Origin: Cryptomeria japonica | Taxonomy: Eukaryota; Streptophyta; Pinopsida; Cupressales; Cupressaceae | Direction: 5' to 3' | Assembly (NCBI RefSeq): GCF_030272615.1 | Contig: NW_026729309.1 | Span: 1-64,000 of the forward strand | DNA: 64,000 nt | In this document: positions 1 to 11,363 of the stretch, piece by piece | Position numbering within the stretch: the stretch's first letter is position 1 | Layout: each line of letters opens with the position of its first letter | Notes under the pieces: generated by a model | Told to the model about the DNA's origin: nothing | Databases searched by the model: none | Seen by the model: only the letters and a program-made list of their open reading frames with translations | Translations under genes and position numbers: made by a program

Positions 1-1058
1 TAAGGTTCTAAGAGCAAGATGTGCACCAAAATTAGATTTTGATGCTATTGAATCTAGAATTAGAACTTGCATCTTCAAACCTTGTTGTGACTCTAAACAT
101 TGATTTTGATGCTTCAAAATTGGGTCTTTTGAGGCACAAGCTCTGAAATGAGCTTCTAAGAGAATGATGTGCGTCAAAATCGAATTTTGACGCTACAGGC
201 TCCGGAATAGGGACTTGCTTCTTGAAACCTTGTTGTGCCTTAAAACATTGATTTTGATGTTCCAAAATCAGGGCTTTCAAGGCACAAGCTCTGAAGTGAG
301 GTTCTAAGAGCATGATGTACATCAAAATTGTGTTTTGACGCTACCGACTTTGGAATTGGGACTTGTGTCTTGAAACCTTGTTGTGCCTCAAAACATTGAT
401 TTTGATGTTCCAAAATCAGGGCTCTCAAGGCACAAGCTCCGAAATGAGGTTATAAAAGCACGATATACATCAAAACTGCATTTTGACACTACCGACTCTG
501 GAATTGGACTTGTGTCTTGAAACCTCTTCGTGCCTCCAAACACTATTTTTTATGCTAAAAAAATGAGCCTTTTGAGGCACGACCTCCGAAATGAGGTTCT
601 AAGAACACCATGTTTGTCAAAATCGTCTTTTGACACTATCGGCTTGAGAATCGGGACTTGTCTCTTGAAACCTTGTTTTCCCTTTAAACATTGATTTTAA
701 TGTTTTGAAACTGGAGCTTTCAATCCACATGCTCGAAAACAAGGTTCTAAGAGTGTGATGTGCATCAAAATCGTGTTTAGAAACTAGAGGGTCCGGAATA
801 GGGACTTGCGTCTTGAAAGCTTGTTGTGCCTCCAAACACCAATTTTGATGCCTTGAAACCAAAGATTTTGAGGCATAAGCTCCAAAACAATGTTCTAAGA
901 GCATGATGTGCGTCAAAATCAAATTTTGTCGCTACCAGTTCCAGAATTATGACTTGCATCTTGAAACCTTGTTGTGCCTCCAAACATCGATTTTGATGCT
1001 CCAAAACTGGAGCTTTCGAGCCACAATTTCTAAAACAGGGTTCTAAGAGTGTAATGTG

Positions 1059-1079
1059 CATCAAAATTGAATTTTGATG
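1059..1079. other. 21-bp palindrome of monomer class G (example)
   Basis: Arms CATCAAAATT and AATTTTGATG lie around one central base, a perfect 10-bp inverted repeat. Identical sites occur at 6482-6502 and 13364-13384 and in many other G monomers. It sits about 18 bp after the monomer boundary TTCTAAG. Confidence 0.93.
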
Positions 1080-1863
1080 CTACTGGCTGTAGAATCGAGG
1101 CTTGCATATCGAAATCTTGTTGTGTGTCAAACCACAGGTTTTGATGCTCCGAAACTGGGACGCTATCAGCTTCAGAATCGGGACTTGTATTTTGAAACCT
1201 TGTTGTGCCTTTAAACATTGATTTCAATGTTTTGAAACTTCAGCTTTCAAGCCACACACTTTCAAACGAGGTTCTAAGAGCATGATGTATGTCAAAATTA
1301 TGTTTTGACACTACGGGCTCCAGAATAGGGACTTGCGTCTTGAAAGGTTATTGTGCCTCCAAACACCAATTTTGATGATTCTAAACCGAAGATTTTGAGG
1401 CATAAGTTCTAAAACAAGGTTCTAAGAGCACGATGTGCGTCCAATTCAAATTTTGAAGCTACCAGCTCCAGAATCAGGACTTGCATCTAGAAATCTTGTT
1501 GTGCCTCCAAACATCGATTTTGATGCTCCAAAATTGGGGCTCTTGAGGCACAATTTCTAAAACAAGGTTCTAAGAGGACAATGTGCATCAAAATTGAATT
1601 TTGATGCTACTGGCTCTAGAATCAGGGCGTGCATCTTCAAACCTTGTTGTCCCTCAAAACACTGATTTTGATGCTCCGAAATAGGAGCTTTTGAGGCACA
1701 AGCTTCGAAATCAGGTTCAAATAGCACGATGTGGACCGCACTCAAATTTTGACGCTATTGACTCTAGAATCAGGACTTGCATCTTGCTCCCTTGTTGTGC
1801 CTCAAAACACTGATTTTGATACTCCGAAACCGGGGTTTTCGAGCCACAAGCTTCAAAATGAGG

Positions 1864-2886
1864 TTCTAAGAGCACAATTTGCGCCAAAATCAGATTTTGA
1901 CGCTATTGACTTTAGAATCGGGACTTGTATCTTGAAACCCTGTTGTGCCTCCAAACATTGATTTTGATGCTCCAAAACTAGGTCTTTCAAGGCTCAAGCT
2001 CCGAAATGAGCTTCTAAGAGAATGATGTGCGTGAAAATGGAATTTTGACGCTACAGGCTTGCTTCTTGAAACCTTTTTGTGCCTTAAAACATTGATTTTG
2101 ATGTTCCAAAATCAGGGCTTTCAAGGCACAAGCTCTAAAATGAGGTTCTAATAGCATGATGTACATCAAAATTGTGTTTTGACGCTACCGACTATGGAAT
2201 TGGGACTTGTGTCCTGAAACCTTGTTGTGCCTCCAAACACTAATTTTTATACTCCAAAAATGAGGCTTTTGAGGCACAACCTCAGAAATGAGGTTCTAAG
2301 AACACCATGTTTGTCAAAATCATATTTTGACGCTATCAGCTTGAGAATCGCGACTCGTGACTTGAAACGTTGTTGTGCCTTTAAACATTGCTTTTGATGT
2401 TTTGAAACTGGAGCTTTTGAGCTAGACACTCTGAAACGAGGTTCTAAGAGTATGATGTGGATCAAAATCATGTTTTGACACTGTCAGGCTCCGAAATAGG
2501 GAGTTGCATCTTGAAAGCTTGTTGTGCCTCCAGACACCAATTTTGATGCTTCGAAACCGAAGATTTTGAGGCATAAGCTCCAAAACAAGGTTCTAAGAGC
2601 ATGATGTGCGTTAAAATCAAATTTTGACGCTACCGGCTCTAGAATCAGGACTTGCATCTTGAAACCTTGTTGTGCCTCCAAACATCAATTTTGATGCTCC
2701 AAAGTTGGGGCTTTTGAGGGACAATTTCTAAAACAGGGTTCTAAGAGCACAATGTGCATCAAAATTGAATTTTGGTGCTACTTGCTCTAGAATTGGAGCT
2801 TGCATCTTGAAACCTTGTTGTACCTCAAAACACAAATTTGGATGCTCCGAAACCAAGGCTTTCGAGGCACAAGCTTTGAAATGAGA
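1864..2886 (+). repeat. HOR copy, complete 7-mer
   Basis: Monomer starts are A 1864, B 2012, C 2146, D 2294, E 2442, F 2591 and G 2739, with the next A at 2887. B is 14 bp short because part of the CCGGAATAGGGAC block is missing. Order and class markers are intact. Confidence 0.88.
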
Positions 2887-2905
2887 TTCTAAGAGCATGA
2901 TGTAT

Positions 2906-2997
2906 GCTAAAATAAGATTTTGGTGCTATTTACTCTAGAATCGAGACTTGCACCAAAATCAGATTTTCATTCTATTCACTCTAGAATTGACACTTAC
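2906..2997 (+). repeat. 46-bp tandem duplication inside an A monomer
   Basis: Two diverged 46-bp copies (2906-2951 and 2952-2997) of the A dyad plus CTCTAGAATC region make this monomer 194 bp long. The same duplication with the same join is at 25602-25693 and, with a deleted right end, at about 32685-32775. Confidence 0.9.
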
Positions 2998-3110
2998 ATC
3001 TTCAAACGTTGTTTTGCCTCCACACATTGAATTTGATGCTTCAAAACTGGGTCTTTCGAGGCACAAGCTCTTAAATGAGCTTCTAAGAGAATGATGTGCG
3101 TCAAAATTGA

Positions 3111-3425
3111 GGTCGTGCCTCAAAAGCCTCACTTTTGGAGCTTAAAATTAGTGTTTGGAGGCACAACAATGTTTAAAAACATAAGTCCCAATTCCAGCGT
3201 AGGTAGCCTCAAAACGCAATTTTGATGTATATTGTGCTCTTAGAATCTCATTTCGGAGCTTTTGCCTTGAAAGCCCTGATTTTGAAACATTAAAATCAAT
3301 GTTTTGAGGCACAACAAGGTTTCAAGAAGTAAGTCCCTATTCCGGATCCTATAACATCTAAATTCCATTTTGACACACATCATTCTCTTAGAAGCTCATT
3401 TAAGAGCTTGTGCCTCAAAAGACCC
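3111..3425 (-). repeat. short inverted satellite patch (C-B-A end)
   Basis: The monomers here read in the opposite orientation to both flanks: inverted C, then inverted B, then the inverted last part of A. The left join is inside a forward B monomer just after its CAAAATTGA. The right join is between the inverted A end (AAAGACCC) and the forward second half of a D monomer. The inverted A/B part at about 3360-3425 is complementary to forward A/B sequence at about 3045-3110, and both carry the uncommon variant CTCTTAAATG in place of CTCCGAAATG. The patch therefore looks like an inverted duplication of its left flank rather than a simple flip. Confidence 0.9.
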
Positions 3426-3926
3426 AAAACATTGATTTTGATCTTTGAAACTGCAGCTTTTGAGCCACACGCTCCAAAACAAGGTTCTAAGGGCATGATG
3501 TGCATCACAATTACGTTTTGACACTACAGGCTCCGGAATAGGGACTTGCATCTTGAAAGCTTGTTGTGTCTCCAAACACCAATTTGGTTTCTTCGAAACC
3601 GAAGATTTTGAGGCATAACCTCCAAACAAGGTTCTAATAGCACGATGTGCGGCAAAATCAAATTTTGACGCTACCGGCTCCATAATTAGGACTTGCATCT
3701 TGAAACCTTGTTGTGCCTCCAAACATCGATTTTTATGCTCCAAAATTGGGGCTTCTGAGCCAAAATTCTAGAACAGGGGTCTAAGAAAACAATGTGCATC
3801 AAAATTGAGTTTTGATGCTACTAGCTCTAGAATCGGGGCTTGCATCTTAAAACCTTGTTGTGCCTCAAAACACTGATTTTGATACTCCAAAACTGGGGCT
3901 TTCGAGGCACAAGCTTTGAAATGAGG

Positions 3927-4943
3927 TTATAAGAGCACGATGTGTGCCAAAATCAGATTTTGACAATATTGAATCTAGTATCGGGACTTGCATCTTGAAA
4001 CCTTGTTGTGTCTCTAAACATTGATTTTGAAGCTCCAAAACTGGGTCTTTCGAGGCACAAGCTCTGAAATGAGCTTCTAAGAGAATGATGTGCGTCAAAA
4101 AGGACTTTTGACGCTACAGATTCCGTAAAAGGGACTTGCTTCTTGAAACCTTGTTGTGCCTCAAAACATTGATTTTGATTTTCCAAAATTGCGTTCTAAG
4201 AGGTTCTAAGAGCACGACATACATCAGAATTGCGTTACGATGCTACCGACACTGGAATTGGGACTCATGTCTTGAAACCTTATTGTGCCTCCAAACACTA
4301 ATTTTTATTCACCAAAAATGAGGATTTTGGGTCAGGACCTCCGAAATGAGGTTCTAAGAACACCATGTTTTGTCAAAATCATGTTTTGACGCTGTCAACT
4401 TGAAATCAGGACTTGTGTCTTGAAACCTTGTTGTGGCTTTAAACATTGATTTTGATGTTTTGAAACTGGAGCTTACGAGGCACACGCTCTGAAACGAGGT
4501 TCTAAGAGCACGATGTGCATCAAAATCACGTTTTGACACTACAGGCTCCGGAATAGGGACTCGCATCTTTAAAGCTTGTTGTGCCTCCAAACACCAGTTT
4601 TGATGTTTTGACACTGGAGCTTTTGAGCCACACTCTCCGAAATGAGGTTCTAAGAGAACGATGTGCATCAAAATCACGTTTTTGCACTATAGGCTCTGGA
4701 ATAGGGACTTGCGTCTTGATAGCTTATTGTGCCTCCACACACCAATTTCGATGCTTCGAAACCAAAGATTTTGAGGCATAAGCTCCAAAACAAGGTTCCA
4801 AGAGCACGCTCTGCATCAAAATCAAATTTTGGCCCTACAAGCTCCAAAATCAGTACTTGCATCTTGAAACCTTGTTGTGTCTCAAAAGACTGATTTTGAT
4901 GCTTTGAAACCGGGGCTTTCAAGGCACAATCTTCGAAATGATG
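3927..4943 (+). repeat. HOR copy with duplicated E and F/G chimera
   Basis: Starts are A 3927, B 4075 (truncated), C 4204, D 4352, E 4500 (an E/D chimera), E 4648 and an F/G chimera at 4796. Just before C there is a 10-bp doubling of the monomer boundary, TTCTAAGAGG, at 4194-4203. This order matches the copy from 25925 to 26664. Confidence 0.85.
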
Positions 4944-6610
4944 TTCTAAGAGCATGATGGGCAGTAAAATCAAATTTTGATGCTATTGACTCTAGAATCG
5001 TGACATGCATTTTGAAACCTTGTTGTGCCTTCAAACATTGATTTTGATGGTCCAAAACTAGGTCTTTCGAGGCACAAGCTCCGAAATGAACTTCTAAGAG
5101 ATGATGTGAGTCAAAATGGAATTTTGACGCTACAGGCTCTGGAACAGGGGCTCGTGTTTTGACGCTATCAGCTTGAGAATATGGACATGTGTCTTGAAAC
5201 CTTATTGTACCTTTAAACATTGATTTTGATGTTTTGAAACTGGAGCTTTCAAGCCACACGCTTGGAAATGAGGTTCTAAGAGCATGACTTGCATCAAAAT
5301 CACGTTTTGACACTACAGGCTCCGGAATAGGGACTCGCGTCTTGAAAGATTGTTGTGCCTCCAAACACCAATTTTGATGCTTCGAAACCGAAGATTTTGA
5401 GGCATAAGCTCCAAAACAAGGTTCTAAGAGCACGATGTGTGTCAAAATCAAATTTCGATGCTACAGGCTCCAGAATCAGGATTTGCATCTTGAAACCTTG
5501 TTATGCCTCCAAACATCGGTTTTGAAGCTCCAAAACCGGTTTTGATGCTCCAAAACTAGGGCTTTTGAGACACAATTTCTAAAACAAGGTTCTAAGAGCA
5601 CAATGTGTATCAAAATTGAATTTTGATGCTACTGGCTGTAGAATCGGGGCTTGCATCTTGAAACCGTGTGTTGCCTCAAAACACTCATTTTAACGCCAAA
5701 ATCAGATTTTAACATTATTGACTCTAAGAGCACGATGTGCGCCAAAATCAGAATTCAACGCTATTGACTCTAGAATCGGGACTTGCTTCTTGAAACCTTG
5801 TTGTGCCTCCAAACACTGATTTTGATGTTCCAAAATTAGGGCTTTCAAGGCACAAGCTCTGAAATGAGGTTCTAAGAGCACGATGTACATCAAAATTGCG
5901 TTTTGACGCTACCAACTATGGAATTAGGACTTGTGTCTTCAAACATTGTTGTGCCTCCAAACACTAATTTTTATGCTCCAAAAATGAGGCTTTTGAGACA
6001 CAACCTCCGAAAAATGAGGTTTTAAGAATAGCATGTTTGTCAAAATCGTGGTTTGATGCTATCAGCTTGAGGAATGGGACTTGTGACTTGAAACCTTGTT
6101 TTGCCTTTAAACATTGATTTTGATGTTTTGAAACTAGAGCTTTCGAGCCATACACTCTAAAACGTGGTTCTAAGAGTACAATGTGCATCAAAATCATGTT
6201 TTGACACTACAGTCTCTGGAATAGGGACTTGCATCTTGAAAGCTTGTTGTGCCTCCACACACCAATTTTGATGCTTCGAAATCAAAGATTATGAGGCATA
6301 AGCTCCACAACAAGGTTCCAAGAGCATGATGTGCGCCAAAATCCAATTTTGACGCTATTGGCTCTAAAGTCAGGACTTGTATCTTGAAACCTTGTTGTGC
6401 CTCCAAACATCGATTTTGATGCTCCAAAACTTGGGCTTTTGAGGCACAATTTCTAAAATAGGGTTTGAAGAGCACAATGTCCATCAAAATTGAATTTTGA
6501 TGCTATGGCTCTAGAATTGGGGCTTGCATCTTGAAACCTTGTTGTGCCTCAAAACACTGATTTTGATGCTCTAAAAAAGGGGATTTTGAGGCACAAGCTT
6601 CAAAATGAGG
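4944..6610 (+). repeat. rearranged HOR block (A, B/D, E, F, G, A fragment, A/B, C-G)
   Basis: Starts are A 4944, a B/D chimera 5092, E 5274, F 5422 (with a 20-bp duplication), and G 5590, which is truncated into an A fragment near 5695. An A/B chimera follows, then C 5870, D 6020, E 6168, F 6316 and G 6464. The same irregular succession recurs at 22.3-23.9 kb, and its B/D-E-F part recurs at 26.8-27.3 kb. Confidence 0.82.
5517..5556 (+). repeat. 20-bp tandem duplication in an F monomer
   Basis: CGGTTTTGAAGCTCCAAAAC at 5517-5536 is followed by CGGTTTTGATGCTCCAAAAC at 5537-5556. The same duplication is present at 27232-27271, inverted at about 47363-47402, and in a more diverged form at about 61942-61981. 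Confidence 0.92.
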
Positions 6611-7899
6611 TTCTAAGAGCAAGATGTGCGCCAAAATCAAAATTTGACGCTATTGACTCTAGAATAGGGACTTGCATCTTGAAACCTTGATATTGATGCT
6701 CCAAAACTAGCTCTTTTGAGGCATAAGCTCTGAAATGAGCTTCTAAGAGAATGATGTGCGTCAAAATTGAATTTTGACGCTACCGGCTCCAAAATCAATA
6801 CTTGGATCTTGAAACCTTGTTGTGCCTCCAAACATCGATTTTGATGCTCCAAAACTTGTGCTTTTGAGGCAGAATTTCTAAAACAGTGTTCGAAGAGCAC
6901 AATGTGCTTCAAAATTGAATTTTGATGCTATTGCCTCTAGAAAAGGGGCTTGCATCTTGAAACCTTGTTCTGCCTCAAAGGACTGATTTTGATGCTTCGA
7001 AACCAGGTCTTTCGAGGCACAAGCTCTGGAATGAACTTCTAAGAGAATGATGCACAGGCTCCGGAATAGGGACTTGCTTCTTGAAAACTTCTTGTGCCTC
7101 AAAACATTGATTTTGATGTTCCAAAATCAAGGCTTTCAAGGCACAAACTCCAAAATGAGGTTCTAAGAACACCATGTTTGTCAAAATCGTGTTTTGACGC
7201 TATCAGCTTGAGAATCTAGACATGTGTCTTGAAAACTTATTGTACCTTTAAAGATTTATTTTGATGTTTTGGAACTGGAGCTTTCGAGCCACATGCTCCA
7301 AAATGAGGTTCTAAGAGCACGACTTTCATCAAAATCACGTTTTGACACTACAGGCTCCGGAATAGGGACTTGCATCTTGAAAGATTGTTGTGCCTCCAAA
7401 CACCAATTTTGATGCTTTGAAACTGAAGATTTTGAGGCATAAGCTCCAAAACAAGGTTCTAAGAGCACGATGTGTGTGAAAATCAAATTTGGATGCTAGC
7501 GGCTCCAGAATCAGGAGTTGCATCTTGAACCTTGTTATGCCTCCAAACATCGGTTTTGAAGTTCCAAAACTAGGGCTTTTGAGAAACAATTTCTAAAACA
7601 GGGTTGTAAGAGCACAATGTGCATCAAAATTGAATTTTGATGCTATTGGCTGTAGAATTGGGGCTTGCATCTTGAAACCTTATTGTGCCTCCGAACATCG
7701 ATTTTGATGCTCCAAAACTGGGGCTTTTGAGGCACAATTACTAAAATAGGGTTCTAAGAGCACAATATGCATCAAAATTGGATTTTGATGCTACTGACAC
7801 TAGAATCAGGGCTTGCATCTTGAAACTCTATTGTGCCTCAAAATATTTATTTTAATGCTCCAAAACTGGGGCTTTCGAGGCACAAGCTTCGAAATGAGG
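6611..7899 (+). repeat. rearranged HOR block (A, B/F, G/A, B, D, E, F, G/F, G)
   Basis: Starts are 6611, 6741, 6889, 7037, 7161, 7309, 7457, 7604 and 7752. Class C is absent, and B at 7037 lacks most of its first dyad (GATGCACAGGCTCC). The chimeras at 6741, 6889 and 7604 each change class within the monomer. The order is matched at 27.45-29.66 kb, allowing for extra monomers there. Confidence 0.8.
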
Positions 7900-8907
7900 T
7901 TCTAAGAGCACGATGTGCGCCAAAATCATATGTTGACTCTATTGAGTCTAGAAACCGGACTATCTTGTTGTGCCTCCAAACATTGATTTTGATGCTCCAA
8001 AACTGGGTCTTTTGAGGCACAAGCTCCAAAATGAGCTTCTTAAAGAATGATGTGCATCAAAATGGAATTTTAACGCTACAAGCTTCAGAAATAGGGACTT
8101 GCTTCCTGAAACCTTGTTGTGCCTTAAAAAATTGATTTTGATGTTCCCAAATGAGGGCTTTTAAGGCACAAACTTCGAAATGAGGTTGTAAGAGCATGAT
8201 GTACATCAAAATTACGTTTTGACGCTACCGACTCTGAAATTTGGACTTGTGTCTTGAAACCTTGTTGTGCCTCCAAATACTAATTTTTATACTCCAAAAA
8301 TGAGGCTTTTATGAAACGACCTCTGAAATGAGGTTCTAAGAACGCCGTGTTTGTGAAAATCGTGTTTTGACGCCATCATCTTGAGAATCACGACTTGTGT
8401 CTTGAAACCTTGTTGTGCCTTTAAACATTGATTTTGATGTTTTGAAACTGGAGCTTTTGAGCCACATGCTATGAAATGAGGTTATAAGAGCATGATGTGC
8501 ATCAAAATCACGTTCTGAAACTACAGGCTCCGAGATAATGACTTGTGTCTTGAAAGCTTGTTGTGCCTCCAAACACCAATTTCAATGCTTCAAAACCAAA
8601 GATTTTGAACCATAAGCTCCAAACCAAGGTTCTAAGAGCACGTGTGCGTCAAAATCAAATTTTGATGCTACCGGCTCCAAAATCAGGACTTCCATCTTGA
8701 AACCTTGTTGTGCCTCCAAACATCAATTTTGATGCTCCAAAAATAGGGCGTTTGAGGCAAAATTTCTAAAACGGGGTTCTAAGAGCACAATGTGCATCAA
8801 AATTGAATTTTGATGCTACTGGCTCTAGAAAAACCTTGTTGTGCCTCAAATCACTGATTTTGATGTTTTGAAACCGGGGGTTTCTGGGCAGAAACTTCGA
8901 AATGAGG
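7900..8907 (+). repeat. HOR copy, complete 7-mer
   Basis: Starts are A 7900, B 8037, C 8186, D 8334, E 8482, F 8630 and G 8777, with the next A at 8908. A is short (GAAACCGGACTATC junction) and G lacks about 17 bp after CTCTAGAA. Both deletions recur in the copy from about 29658 to 30665, 21.76 kb away. Confidence 0.87.
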
Positions 8908-10000
8908 TTCTAAGAGTAAGATGTGTGCCAAAATCAGATTTTGACGCTATTGACTCTAGAATTGGGACTTGCATCTTGAAACCTTATTGTGCCTCCAAAC
9001 ATTGATTTTGATGTTCCAAAACTGGTTCATTTGAGGCACAAGCTCCAAAATGAGCTTCTTAGAGAATGATGTGCTTCAAAATGGAATTTTGACGCTACGG
9101 GCTCCAAAATATGAACCAGCTTCTTGAAACCTTGTTGTGCCTCAAAACACTGATTTTGATGCTCTGAAACTGAGGCTTTCGAGGCACAAGCTTTAACATG
9201 AGGTCCTTCAAACCTTGTTGTGCCTCCAAACATTGACTTTGATACTCCAAAACTGGGTCTTTCGAGGCAGAAGCTCCAAAATGAGCTTCTAAGAGAATGA
9301 TGTGCATCAAAATGGAATTTTGATGCTACAGGCTCTGGAATAGGGACTTTCTTCTCGAAACCTTTTTGTGCTTCAAAACATTGATTTTGATGTTCCAAAA
9401 TCAGGGCTTTCAAGGAACAAGCTCCGAAGTGAGGTTCTAAGAGCACGATGTACATCAAAATTGGGATTTGTGTCTCGAAACCATGGTGTGCCTCCAAACA
9501 CTAATTTTTATACTCCAAAAACAAGGCTTTTGAGGCACAACCTCCGGAATGAGGTTCTAAGAATACCATGTTTGTCAAAATCATGTTTTGACGCTATCAT
9601 CTTGAGAATCGGGACTTGTGTCTTGAAACCTTTTTGTGGCTTTAAATATTGATTTTGATGTTTTGAAACTGGAGCTTTCGAGCCACACGGTCCGAAACGA
9701 GGTTATAAGAGAGCATGATGGGCATCAAAATCATGTTTTGAAACTATAGGCTCCAGAATAAGGACTTGCGTCTTGAAAGCTTGTTGTGCCTCCAAACACC
9801 AATTTCGATGCTTTGAAAGCAAAGATATTGAGGCATAAGCTCCAAAACAAGGTTCTAAGAGCGCAATGTGCATCAAAATCAAATTTTGACGCCACTCGCT
9901 CTTGAATCGGGGCTTGCATCTTGAAACCTTGTTGTGCCTCAAAATACTGATTTTGATGCTCCGAAATCAATGCTTTTGAGGTACAAGCTTCAAAATAAGG
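8908..10000 (+). repeat. HOR copy with B/G/A composite
   Basis: A starts at 8908. A 231-bp composite at 9056-9286 begins as B, continues as G and ends as A. B starts at 9287, C at 9435 (truncated), D at 9555, E at 9703 and an F/G chimera at 9853. The 231-bp composite is repeated at 30814-31044. Confidence 0.83.
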
Positions 10001-11363
10001 TTCTAAGAGCACGATGTGTGCCAAAATCAAATTTTGACGCTATTGACTCTAGAATCGTGACTTGCATCTTCAAACTTGTTTGTGCCTCTAAACATTGATT
10101 TTGATGCTCCAAAACTGGGTCTTTCGAGGCACAAGCTCCGAAATGAGCTTGTAAGAGAATGATGTGCCTCAAAATTCTACAGTCTCAGGAATAGGGACTT
10201 GCTTCTTGAAACCTTGTTGTACCTCAAAACATTCATTTGGATGTTCCAAAATTAGGGCTTTCAAGCCACAATCTCCGGAATGAGGTTCTAAGAGCACGAT
10301 GTACATTAAAATTGCATTTTGAAGCTATCGACTCTGGAATTGGGACTTGTGTCTTGAAACCTTGTTGTGCCTCCAAACACAAATTTTTATGCTCCAAAAA
10401 GGAGGCTTTTGAGGCACAACCTCTGAAATGAGGTTCTAAGAACACCATGTTTGTCAAAATCGCGTTTTGACGATATCAACTTGAGAATCGGGACTTGTGT
10501 CTTGAAACCTTGTTGTGCCTTTAAACAATGATTTTGATTATTTGAAACTGGAGCTTTCAAGCCACATGCTCCGAAACGAGGTTCTAAGAGCACGATGTGC
10601 ATCAAAATCATGTTTTGACACTACAGGCTCCGGAATAGGGAGTTGCATCTTGAAAGCTTGGTTTGCCTCCAAACACCAATTTTGATGCTTGAAAACCAAA
10701 GATTTTGAGGCATAAGTTCCAAAAAAAGATTCTACGAGCAAAATCAAATTTTGACGCTACTGGCAACAGAATCAGTTTTTGCATCTTGAAACCTTGTAGT
10801 GCCTCCAAATATCGATTTTGATGCTCCAAAACTGGGGCTTTAAGGGCACAATTTTCAAAAGAGGTTCTAAGAGCATTGGTTCCAAAATCAGGGCTTTCAA
10901 GGCACAAGCTCCAAAATGAGGTTCTAAGAGCACAATGTGCATCAAAATCATATTTTGACACTACAGTTTCCGGAATAGGGACTTGCGTCTTGAAAGCTTG
11001 TTGTGCCTCCACACACCAATTTTGATGCTTCGAAACTGAAGATTTTGGGGCATAAGCTCCAAAACAAGGTTGCAAGAGCATGATGTGTGTAAAATCCAAT
11101 TTTGACGTTACCGGCTTCACAATCGTGACTTGCATCTTGAAACCTTGTTGTGCCTCCAAAGATCGATCTTGATGCTCCAAAACTGGGGTTTTGAGGCACA
11201 ATTTCTAAAACAGGGTTCTAAGAGCACAATGTGCATCAAAATTGAATTTTGGATCTACTGGCTCTAGAATCGGAGCTTACATCTTGAAACCTTGTTGTGC
11301 CTCAAAGCACTAGTTTTGATGCTCTGAAACCGGGGCTTTCGAGGCACAAGCTTCGTAATGAAG
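10001..11363 (+). repeat. expanded HOR copy (A-F, G/B remnant, E, F, G)
   Basis: Starts are A 10001, B 10149, C 10286, D 10434, E 10582, F 10730, a 57-bp G/B remnant at 10865-10921, E 10922, F 11070 and G 11216. The remnant keeps only the G start and the B end. Monomers A, C and D are missing from the second cycle. Confidence 0.83.

Larger units (their letters stand above)
1..3110 (+). repeat. 148-bp satellite array, forward segment 1
   Basis: Tandem array of about 148-bp monomers. Successive TTCTAAG-like monomer starts are seen at 6, 154, 302, 450, 597, 745, 893 and 1041, so the spacing is 147-148 bp. Classes cycle A-B-C-D-E-F-G with local disorder: a C/B chimera at 302, a G/D chimera at 1041-1271 and an A/G chimera at 1716. 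Each monomer contains a nearly invariant core, CTTGAAACCTTGTTGTGCCT. No gene is visible. The segment ends where a B monomer is cut by an inverted patch. Confidence 0.97.
2887..3926 (+). repeat. HOR copy split by the short inversion
   Basis: A at 2887 is 194 bp long because of a 46-bp internal duplication, and B starts at 3081. The copy is then replaced by the inverted patch 3111-3425 and resumes in the second half of D. E starts at 3485, F at 3632 and G at 3779. Forward C and the first half of D are lost. Confidence 0.85.

Noticed and set aside
4882-5451. 189-codon minus-strand open frame as a gene
   Set aside because: It spans the B/D chimera, E and F of the satellite. The similar frame near 26690-27166 follows from the super-repeat duplication, not from a gene family.
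10608-11201. Longest minus-strand open frame (about 197 codons) as a protein gene
   Set aside because: It runs across several satellite monomers and their junctions. Its sequence is made of the same repeated phrases as other frames here in all reading frames, and it exists because of deletions that happen to keep it open. No domain, splice or promoter evidence.
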